A stretch of 64,000 bases of DNA, from assembly GCF_027744825.2 (NCBI RefSeq), contig NC_071334.1, positions 55,988,937 through 56,052,936 on the forward strand. Reading direction: 5' to 3'. This DNA is from Synchiropus splendidus. Taxonomy: Eukaryota; Chordata; Actinopteri; Syngnathiformes; Callionymidae. Below, piece after piece: positions 27,901 through 39,900 of the stretch. How positions within the stretch are numbered: position 1 is the stretch's first letter; each line of letters opens with the position of its first letter. The notes beneath the pieces are model-generated. The model saw nothing but the letters and a program-made list of their open reading frames with translations. It did not search any database and was not told the DNA's origin. Position numbers and translations under genes: made by a program.

Positions 27901-30900
27901 TAAAGCAAAAACAAACCATGAGTGAAACAGACTAAATAATACAACAACATATAGTCATGTGTTGTTTATTGGAAACAAACACATTAAGGTGTCATCATTT
28001 AGAGGAAGGATAGTTTCACACTGTTTCCCCGCTAACCTCAACAGAACCAAGCATTTAGAAACGCTCAGGCTCCAGGAATTTGTGGAAGCCTTTTCTTAGA
28101 TTCCTTTTTTCATGATTTCGATCGGACTGTGTTTTCTCACAGTATTTACTGTGCTGGACTTACTAATGCTTTACATGAGTCACGTTCCGTTCTGTGTCAT
28201 TTAGATCATCTGCTGAGTGCAACCTGCCAAGAAGCATAATATCAGTGACACATTAGAAACCAAGTGAGTAAATATGAGAAACTGGATGGGTTAAAAGCCA
28301 GCTATTTGCCTGAGGAGCTGGTGCAGACAAGGCAAGAAATGTAGCTTGTGCTTGGCTCCCTCCCATCCAAGAGGTTTGAAATTACTAGGACTGTTTTTCG
28401 TTAGGCCTGCATTATCTTATTTTCCTCCACTGATGGATTTAACATGTCTGACCGGACCCCTCTCCTCAAAATGAGTTAAAAATAAGCCCAAGCAGTGAGA
28501 CAGCACTTTTCTTTTTACAGCGAGGAAAAAACAGATAATGGCTTTTAACTGACTGATAGCTCCTTTCCTCAGGAGCTCTGGCCTCGGGACAGATTTGGCA
28601 ACAGAAAATGGCATAGGGTCAATACAAATCCACCCAGCAGAATATGGCAATACTTGTTTAAAAGTGCCTTGATTCAATTTGATCTTGCAAGGAAAATACA
28701 CTATCAGTTTTAGTCTTGTGTGCAGAAAGCCATGTTACAATAGTGTGAGACTCACAGCGTTTTATTCGGGCCCACTACCTTATCCTTTTACACGATATAA
28801 ATTCACCGCATCACATTTACACAAGAAGATACGTCATAGAACTGATTAAAATGAAGGACTGGTTTAAGACAGTCTTACTTGGGGTCTCATTAAAACTCAG
28901 TTCAAGGAAAGCGGAGCCCTTCTTTCAGTGGGTCTCAAGGGGACACTATTAAAAATGTTCTGATGAAGGAGACCCATTTGGCATTCCACAAAGGGCTTCA
29001 AAAACGTCCAGTTGGCTCAGTTGACTATGTATATAAAGTGCAAAAATCTGACTCCTACTAAGGCTTGTTGACATAAACCACATAGTTGCCCCATGCTAAA
29101 TGATAAATAATCAATTCATCCAATGATTAATAGACAATATACTGAGACTGAAAATGCACTCAGTTTATCCTACAGTATTATATCATATCCGGTAATGGAT
29201 GGTTCAATAAATATTAATTTTGTTAATTTTGGTCCTGGTGACTGGGTTTACATTTCAGTTTGACGCCCATAACCCAGAGGCAACGAGTAAAATTGCACAC
29301 TAAGACTGCAAACGTAGTTTAAAAACAAATGTTAAATGGAAAAACTGGATACAAAAATTGACAGGAAGCTTCTCTGTGGTTCAGCACCGACTCTGCTTCA
29401 TGACGCAAGACAGTTTTTCCACTTGAAGCGCAAGCACATACGTACCTCCCCATCTTTCATTGAATTCCTTTTCTTCTATACCATTTCTTCAATTGTTGAC
29501 ATTTGTTATCAGCCAGAAAAAAAACTGCTAAATCCACACGGATCTGCAGATTTTTCGATTTCAGATTATTAGCACTGAATAGCATAAACAAATTGATCGA
29601 TGAGAGACATTGATACATACGACTCGGATGAGTCAACACTGATCTACAAGTGATCAGAGGCATGAGAGAGTGGCTAGAGATGCATGTTTCAAGTGTTCTA
29701 AGTAACTCTGTGGTCAACCGTTTCGTGCTTCGTCACACCAAAATAATCAACTTGAATTTCAGTTCAGTTAGTCCTTGTTTGGTTATGGTTTGAGAAAATT
29801 GATATTCTGTCACTCGAAATATTACACGTGTGTGTGTGTGACTAGTTCTCGGTGGAGCGTTCACATGTTCACAACACGTCTGTATCACTCTTTTTCTGTG
29901 AGGTGGCAACTCTAGGAGAGAGCGCCGAGGAGGACAGGTCTGTGACGTAAAGTATCTGAATACATTGTCCACACAAAGAAGCTTTTGCATATCTGATTAT
30001 TTACTTTGGGACCCGGTTTAAAAACAGTATTGGATATGGTGGGCGGATACGCCGGATTCGTGCGGACCAAAGGTCTATCCAACACAGAACTTGTACGTCT
30101 ATGCGTGGACGGGGCCAAAATCACTATTCTATTTCATTTAGGTGTCAAAAATGGAATTGGTGGGCTTCACTCTTCCCATGGGCCTTGAGTTTGACCATGG
30201 TAATGCAAGGTAAAGAAATATATTTGCAGGCTTCACATTAAAGCACTAATGGAAGATACTGAGTCTCACGCCAGAATTGTGGCAGCTTCCTGGTGTCACA
30301 GCTGGTAAGATGCGAAAAGCTGCAGATTCATGACAGAATCAGCTGCGCTCAGCTTCATGTCTGAATCTTTCCACTCAGCTGGACAGAAGTGACATAAGCC
30401 GAGTCGGCTGCGATTGCCAACACAGCGCATGAAAAATGAAACGCTACATTGCCCACTAATTTACTTACATAAGGGCCTCGACTGAGATGTGAGTTTAAAA
30501 ATACAGCTACAGTGAAATCATTCTTGAATGCAGATGCACCATACCTCTCAAGTGCCTGAGCACTTTAACACACTAATTTCTGGTCAACATTTCAACTAAA
30601 CAATAATCTCCACATAGGCTACAACCAAGTCCTTCTACAGCGGTTACACATTCAATCCATGAAAAATGAAGTCACTCCAGCGTGACCTCCAACACAACTG
30701 ACAGCTCACAGCAAGTCCATTTATTGGACTGGCCTCCTGTCAGTCTGAGTGACAGGAAAACTGGCAAGTGAGCGGGCGACATCGACTGACAGGTGATATT
30801 GATCAAACCCAGCGAGAGGCTTTCAGAGAAAAGGGAACTTTTGATCGATTCCTTTGTTGTAAAAGAAAGTAACCAAACTAAGGCTGGGAGAGAGCAAAAT

Positions 30901-33900
30901 TACATGTTTCTGTTTCTGTCACCTTGGCCATTAAGATGGAGGAGCACATACGAGGTGGCACTTTCTAAAAATAAACCAATCACAAATCTGACAATGCAAT
31001 CTGATGACACAACGGAAGGCTGCAGGTTAAACCTCGTAGCACAAAAGGGTCGATGCTAGCGTATCTACAAATACACTAGCAAATGGCAATAGATAAATAA
31101 TAGGTAAATAATAGGTAAATAAAGTGTGATTCTCAAACTTTTGTCGATCAGGTGGAGCATGACCATTTCATCTGAGATGGATGTTCACGCACACTGGTTC
31201 AAACACAAGACTTCTTCTTACAATAAAACACAGGTCCATAATGTTTTGATCGATGAAAAGGGCAACACACTAACTGGCAAATCACTTTGTTGTCTACTTC
31301 ATCAATCAGCTAATTCTAAATTCAAAAGAACAAATTTGGAATCAAATTTGGAACCAAGAGCGTCCTCATTAGTCTACAAGGATTTGTACCATTGTTATTA
31401 CCACCAAGGTTAACATGGATGCATCCCTCTGATCAGAATGGCAATATACAGTTGAGGCGATGTCCACCTGAAGCAACAACACATTTAAGATCTTTTTACT
31501 TCTCACAGGTAATTTATGTTGAAATGTTTGAAATCCACAAATACTGTAGGTTCCATTTTAACCAGATTAAGCAGCACTTCTTTGGATTAGAAATATTTCG
31601 AGAACGGTGGCTCTCAACCCCTGAATGACAACCAGCATTCAAATATATCTTGAGGAGAAAGACACAGTTTGAACGTTGAATAGTTTAACAGTTTAACATA
31701 GCTAGCAAGCATCAGACTAAATATTTCTGCAAATATTTAACAAGGAAAAGCATCAACAAAGACCTCAACTTAGACCTTAGAATAATGTAATTTCTCACAG
31801 GGTTTATCAGGTGTCGCCATATCTAATGAAGATTCTTGAAGCGATACCATTATTGAAGGGGGAGATACCACAACCTGTTTACTTTTGGCATTGCAAGGTC
31901 AAGCTACGTGAAGACAAGTAGACACACTGTAAACATAACACGATCTCATTGCGGCATATATGCTGTTTATAGAGGGCTTTAAGTCACTGGGTTCATTGAG
32001 ACGCAACTACGATGAGGCTTAAGGCAGAGGGAAGTGTTAGTGTGTGCTGTAATAATAATGACTTTACACCGTGCGTCACTTCTATTCTAAACTATTAGAT
32101 ATAATGTTGATCATTACACAAGTTATCCAGATCCTTACATCATCGCCCTCTTGACATAACACTTATAATTTATTAAGACAATAATTTACCCAGTTGAAAC
32201 TAGGTTGCTCTCTGTAGTTGATTAAAAACTTGTGTACCACTTGATCGAATTGCAACTTGATTTTAGGCACCTCATTTCCAGGACTTGCTCCGTCACAGAA
32301 GGAATGTCAGATCATAAATAAGCGCATTGTCGTGCATATCTCAGTCATCATGGATCTGGGGTAGTTAAAGGCTGGCAGCAAGGGGGACTTTCTGCACTGC
32401 TGGTCTTTATTGCCCTGCAGTGGTTAATGTCCTAAACCAAACTTGAAGAACCAGATTCTTGTTTTCATGGTAAACATTCCATTTAAGGAGCTGTTGTGTT
32501 AAGCAGTTTCAAATGGTGTCCATGGCTTTCTGACAGACATGTTAACGTTTCACTTTAGATTTTGGCCATTCTGTCACAAATTTGTAAAATAAATAGATTT
32601 TTCTTCAAGTGGAAGAAAGTTTAGAAACCTAGTTGAGTGTCAAGAGAGACAGTAAATGGACTGTCTAAGACAGAGTCATGTGAGGCAAGCGTGATGTAAC
32701 GTCAGTCAGTTTCTTATGAGAACAAGCTGCATAAATAATGAATGACAGGTGGCATCAGGAGCAGACAGGAAGACTGGTGCTCGCAAGCATGAAAGTAAAA
32801 CCCATCATCACATAATGATTGTGCTTTCATGTGTGACAAAAGAGCAATTTGGGAAATTGTCTGCAATTCAATGTATTAGGGCATGGTTGGGCACAATACT
32901 CAGAAGTCGAACCACCCAATTCGACTAGTACCAGCTGACAAAAACCTTAAATCTGTGGTCAACAATATCAATATCATTGTCTAGGTCTATTGAATGGGGC
33001 AAATGGGACTGAGGACTGTGTCGACAGTGATGCGAGGAGATCAGTCAGTGAAAAAAAACGAGTCTGTTTTGATCACATGGTCAGCATGTGCTGCAGAAGC
33101 ACATGTGGACTCACTTTAACTTTGTGAGGCGTCCATGATGAGTTCATCTCAGGTTGAGGTGAAGTAAGTGTGAGAGAAAACAAGCTGGTTTGTTTCTTTT
33201 TAAGAAGCCTCTTCTGGTCTGATATGTTACTTCAACTGTTGGCAGTTGTTCCTTCTATGATCCATAACGAAACCCTGTGATTTCATCAAGCTCAATATTT
33301 ATCAGGACATAAATAATAGCGGTGCACAAAAATAACAACACATTTAAATATTTGCGGTCGCTGATGGCAAGATACTGAACTGATACGCAATATCGATCGA
33401 TTCAAAAGAGAGCAAACACAATGGCTGCGGCATTTGTTAAGCGTCACCCTTCGGTCAAACACTCATAGTAGACAATAAACCTGCTATCTCAGTGCTGTAC
33501 TAATACAGTTATGTTAATGCTAACATGCAATGAGTGGATGCTACACAAAAACTTCAGAATTAATTATGTTTGCTGTTGTTTGTTATGTTTGTGACAATAC
33601 AAGGACTTAATATACGATTTGTTTTCGTTATTAAAAATGTACCTGTGTGCCCTACATAACACAAAGTTAGAGACAAAACCAAATACAGGCTTACACCACG
33701 TCATTTCAACATCGGCCATTCTTCACCACAAAGTCTGTTTTAGAAGTTGGCTCGGGGGCACAAACAGGAAAATCAAGCAAGAAGCATTGTTGTGAAAGAA
33801 GAATTGGAATGGCACAGGAAAAAATAACAGCGCACAAGTAGGCTATGCCATGGTTTGATCCCAAATTGATAGCACGTGAATTCTAATCATACATTCCAGT

Positions 33901-36900
33901 GTGGTACACTAAACATTGCAATTCATCAAAAACTCGTAACGTGGTTATCGTGAGCCAATTGTGCAGAGAAAATCAGCTTATTGTATTTGTGAGTTGCGCT
34001 CCAGGCTGAGCGGCACAGCATGAAAGCGGCAGACCGGAGCAGAGAATGGGTCAGGGGAATGGAGAAAGGGATATTAAGTGACATAAGAGGTATCACAGAA
34101 GGAGGGTTTGTACCGAAGGGCATTCAGGGAGGAGACGGAGCAAAGGAGGCTGATCGCTGCATGAAATCTGAGTTGCCCTCGGGGCATACAGTTCAATCTA
34201 TTCGGTATTAGTGTTTCAAGAATTTAAGCCAGAGCAAAAATACAAAACAAGAGAAGATGGGATTATTCTTTTTCAACTGAAAAATGATCATCACCATTTG
34301 CTGCTTAATAGCAGACAGCCACTCATTCACATTTGCTTTTGCAGCACAGCTTCATCATCACTTAGCCCTCTCCTGCCCTGGAGGTTAAACACACAAAAGG
34401 TTAGTCACCTCAGACTGCTCAAACACAACTCTACGCCTTCTGACACTGTTCATTTATTGAGTGAACCCTCCCAGCTGCCCAGTGCAAACACAGGACAACA
34501 ACAAGGAGCACGGGACAGAGAGTGACACACGGTGAATAGTAATATACCTAGAAGCCGGGGTTCAGCTTTTAGCTTTCTGTACAAATGACAAAATTAGAAG
34601 AGGAAATCTTAAGTCAGGAGATCAATATTTGTATCTACTCTAGTGGAAATGAGGTTTATGAATATTAAATTACACAAAAAGTGTAGATCCCAGTTGAGGG
34701 ACTTTCTTGCAGGATGGTGTTCTACAGCATACAGCTGGGGAATAAAAAAAAACAAAACTTTTTCTTTCTTTTTTTTTAGTTTTAACACTGTTTAAAATAC
34801 TTCAAATGTTTTGAAAGCACCTGGGATGACAAGTACAGAAACTATAATTGTTTTAAATTTTCAATCTATCCTATCTTATTTTTGAGCGCACATTATTTTG
34901 GATACTCATGCTAAGGTTTTGAAGTAGAAATATAAAGAGGCAGATGCATACAAATGGTTGTTCTACTGATATATTTTACTTGCATATACAGGTACAAAAA
35001 AAATCTAAAACAAAAAAATGTAAGAAGAGTAGATTAAATGATCATATAGTAACACATCAGTACATTACAGAAAATGTTACAATAGCAACAAAAGTAGCTT
35101 TTGTAGGTCAATCGACACCCATTTCAGGGAAATATCTGACTGAAAAGAGCCAAGACTGAGACACTGAAGAGAGAAACACAAAGAGATCAATGACGCAGAC
35201 ACAAGGGAATATTCGGACTCAGCAGACGTCTAACATTGTTCAGAAGGAGACTTAAAGCATCGATGCTCATGTTCCATATATATCTACATATGTAGTGCCA
35301 GACGGACCAGCAGTCAATTGTAATAACTATAAAATTATTTAATAGAAGATATTTAGCAGATACACAGTGGCAGCATCACCCTGTGGTGCACGCTGATTAT
35401 AATCCCAAGTGTCGTATTTAGGACATCATGCATTAGTGGAGTTAAAACTGCTGTGTGATGTGTGACATGGGCATGAGAAAAAAAAAAACAAGTAATGGTA
35501 ATCTGATTGTTAGTTTCTAATTCCCAGACTCCGGAGGGGAGATTATGGCTTAAATGTTTGCATGACTAGACGGGTTTCATTGTCCACCTAATCCAGAAGA
35601 GGATATCAGTGGGCTTCACAGCACACGTGTGTACTGGAACACTTGTTTAGTGCCACACTTGTTTACATCTTATATCCTTGATCAATGGCTTCCCACCCTG
35701 TGGTCGAGAGTGCATCATACCTGCTTTGTAGTGTCGATATAGCGACTATTTTTAACCAATATTTTTTCTGTGACTGCTGCATATCAAATGAAAAGAAAAA
35801 CAGAAGAGGAAGATTATTTGTTGACTGAAAAATACTAAATTAACTTAACAGTTATTTAAAACCAAACTTTACAAGGAAAAAAAACAATATAAAATAGGAA
35901 ACAATCTATGAATAGGAAATAAAGTTTAAAAGGAATTTGTTACTGGCATTCATATTAAATTGATGATATATGAAAATAACACTTTAATTTAATTAAATTT
36001 TGAGATTTAATGGAATATGTATATTTTTAAATCTCCCGACATGGTTTTGGCAGGAACTCTTGTTTTGGATGATGTCAGTGTGAAGCAGGAAATGGTAATG
36101 ACTGTGTATGCATCATGATGATGCAGATGAAAGCGCACTTCTACATGTCTAACTGGTGAGTTAAACGCCCGACACTGCCCCCTGATTCACATCCTCCGCC
36201 AGACTGTACTGCCTGCAGCTCCTCTGTTCTGGCCGAGGGTGACTGACGTGTCCTCTGCCAAACTTCAGCTGAAGGAGACTATTTACAGTGAGCCCACAAC
36301 CCCGCCCTTCCTGAGAAAAGAGGGTCATTGTGCCACAGTGGCCCACAGGAGAGACTTTGGATTTCACTCCCAGGCCGTGCGACAGAATCTCTCTGTCTCT
36401 CGTCAACCGTTTCAAATTGCAAGCCCTGTTTAAAGTCTGAATCAAATCATGGGGTGGTGTAAGGAGCACATGACTAGAAAACACATTTTACGGTTTTTAA
36501 TCCACTAAAAAGGAGGAAACATCAGCACTGTTCACATAAAAAATTTTTTTTAAAAACGGAACACAACACAACAAAACAAAGAAACACAATGGTTTAGGGA
36601 TGCTTGAATCAAGGTACTCCTTTACTATTATAAAGATTTATATGGTTTATATTATTACAACATTTTTATGAGTCTAATGCTCTATAATAAGAAATATTTT
36701 GAAAGCACCCACAATGACTAACTACAATTAACATCTTCTCACCACAGCATTTGTGAGATTTAGCAAGAGGCAATAAATGAATGAACACAGAAGGACTAGT
36801 GCGCTGTTGCTGGAATGTGACACAAATGTCATCCCTACAGTGGATTTGGCATCTATAACCTTAAATTTGCCACTATTCATTCTCCTTTTTGCACATTTAT

Positions 36901-39900
36901 CGTGGCTGCTCAGGAAGCAGAACGATTTCGCACACATGACAAAACTGGAATTGGCATGTCAGTTGAGTGTCAAAGATCACGTTCCCACACCTTCAGATAT
37001 ATTCTGTCTGTTTAAAGCAGGCTCACCGCAGAAACCTTGAAATCCTGCGGTTCTTGTTAATAACACACCGTGAAAACGACCGGGAGAAGAAGAAGCGATT
37101 TATCAGTTCACAGCCGTGTAGCACCGGCCTGAAGGTATACAAGTAAACATCAGGCATCTTTGAATATGAGTGTTTGTGTTATGCAATAGTGGAGTATTTC
37201 CCATCTGTGGTTCTCTTCTGCCCACGCACGGCTGACCGACCGAGCGAGAAACAACAGCTTTGTCTGTGCCAGTCTTTTTCGAATCACTGTAGTAATGTCT
37301 CACATCAAATATACAGTCAATGTGGGAAGAAAGCAGGACTGTACAATTATTAAAATGTGTAGATAAAGTCACATTTTTTTTAATACTTGTAAAAGAAAAC
37401 TAAAGTAAACAATTTATTATGAGGGTTTGTCAGGATCTATATCATGTGATCAGAAGAATGTAATTCATATGCATCTCTGTGGTAATTATGATTATTACCA
37501 TAATCCAAAATACACTTAAAAAAGAGGAGCGATGTACAGTGAAATTTAGATCATAAAAAGGCAATAAATGTATGAATTAAAATCATAAAAAAACTAAAGA
37601 TTTTTTTTTGTAATTTGTAGAATCTTAAGTATAAAATGACCAGAAGAATAATTTAATACAGCAGTCAGTAAGAAAAAAAAAAAGAAAAAGGAAGCCGTTC
37701 CACCAATTGACAATGATGAAACATTTTCAACAGGTCCAGGTAACATCACAAATGATCCCCAACAGAGTCCCTGTCGTCTAGTATCATGAGAGCCACAATC
37801 AGAAACAGGCCTCTGTAGGACACCACACCATGATTTCATTTCTTATGCACAAATTCCAGATTATCCCCACTAATGCATCACTCTCTGCAACACATCGCCC
37901 ATCCTCCATCTTGGTCTATGCTCTTCCGGCTCCCCTCACTCCCCCGCAGGGCTCATTGTTGTGGAAAAGATGATAAAACAAAGAGGGCAGACAGTCAGTC
38001 AGTGATAATCTGGAACATAGCAGCTGGAGAATTAGCTTTTCTCTGGACCTCACTGTCTATGTTTTGTCACTCTTCAGCCATAAAAAATGAAAATATGTCA
38101 CAGTCACTTTCACGTAACGTGTGTGTTAATTGAAAATTAATATGTATTGTACTTTCACTTTAAACACTGTCAAATCCTTTCCCAGTACAAACATATTCTA
38201 GGTCTCTAACCATCATGTACGGTCTGCAAATCTGATTCTAGGAGATTCCAGTGAAGCCCTGGAGTGTCTGCTTCCATTCATCTAAATGAATTATAGATGC
38301 TGTGAGACCTGTCTGTCATTCAAGATATTTAGGTGATGACTGCTATTTGGTTTCAGGCACTGACCAACGCAGAAACTGTTCTTGTCTGACATTCAAAAAT
38401 TAATGATTGTAAGATCTCCTCCGACCAGTCAAACTAATATTTTTAGTCAGTTTAAAAATCTATTCAGACATTGCCAGATGCCTGAACCTGGTGCACGGTA
38501 CACACAGGCTAGAGGAAGGCTGGTGGAGGAAGGAGCTTAACCCCAACCCAACAAAGCCACTGTGATCTGGTGACCATTAAAAGCTATTGACTAAACCTGT
38601 GGCTACCAGTGGGTAGAATCGAAAGGTACCTCATTATGCAATACGATATGATATGGCACGTGACACACGGTCAACAATTCCAATATTATCTTAATATCTT
38701 AATGCAGCATGATGAGATCACAGTGTAGGGGGTCAAAATCCCAGCCTAGAGGGCCCATGCGCTGCAAAATATTTCAAATGACTGACATGAATTCCATGGT
38801 CCCAGAACGTTCCAGAGAATCGATGACTCAGTCATTGGTGACAGTAAGCTACACCTGTAACCATAGCTGTCCTAGGGCAGACTAATGGAAGCGACGGAGG
38901 CTGCGAATGAACGCCAAACCGCACCGACCTGGCAACAACACAGTTTGTCTTTCCGATTGTTGCCTCGATATCATTGCAAATGAGCAAAAGATCCAGGAAT
39001 TCACACAAACCATGCTTGTCTCGAGACCGACTTGTGGTCTTTTGTGGCCCATGCTTATGACCCACAGCGGGTTCAGTCATATCTGCCAAAAGCTTTTCAA
39101 AAGAAACATGTGCTCATTTTGACGAGCCCAACAGCTTAAATGGAAATTCCAGAAAGTTGACCTAAGTGGTGACACTAATTGCTAAAAACTGTGACGCTCT
39201 GTCCAGTCAAGATGCAAGAGTTGTACAGAATGCTCTTAGGATTTGGACTTTAGTGAATGATAACTATTGTATACTGTAATAACTTAATGAATATCATGTT
39301 TAAAGTGAACCAGACAGACAGCTTCCAAAAAAATTCATTTTCTCTGACTGCTTTTTCTTCACATGACACTATATAACCTTCAGATAAAAGGGACACATTT
39401 CAGTAAGAAATGTTTAGTTCTGTTACAATTGGTCTTTTGAAAAGAAAAAAAGCTTCAACAGTCAAAGGGCAACAGTGGCGTCTCCTGATCAAAAGTCTGA
39501 AGTGGTGCTTATAATGATTTTGCTGAGCAGTGAAAAGCGCAACACCTATGGAGGTAACAGAACATTAGTAGCATCGTAGTGGTCACCTGTGTTGCGTTAA
39601 ACTTCTCCAGACCAGGAAGCTAACAATGAACAAGTATGCACTCTACCCAGCTGCCAATCCAGACAGACACAACAATCTAACATTGGTGATAAACAAAATA
39701 TATTGCTGCACTCTACCCGAAACAGACAGTAAACAAATAACCTACAGCTTTTGCCAAGCCATAAATCAAAATATATGAATGGGGTCCTTGTCTTTACATG
39801 ATAGCATGTTGAGTGTCAAGACATACAGCCCATCTCCCCAGGCAGCCAACATAGTCAGTGGTCATGTTTGACATCATCCTTCAGTTAACTGTTGTTTTGC

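Noticed and set aside
36161..36484. 107-codon minus-strand ORF in a GC-richer block of bcr intron 1
   Set aside because: No recognisable domain or splice context; kept only as a note on base composition.
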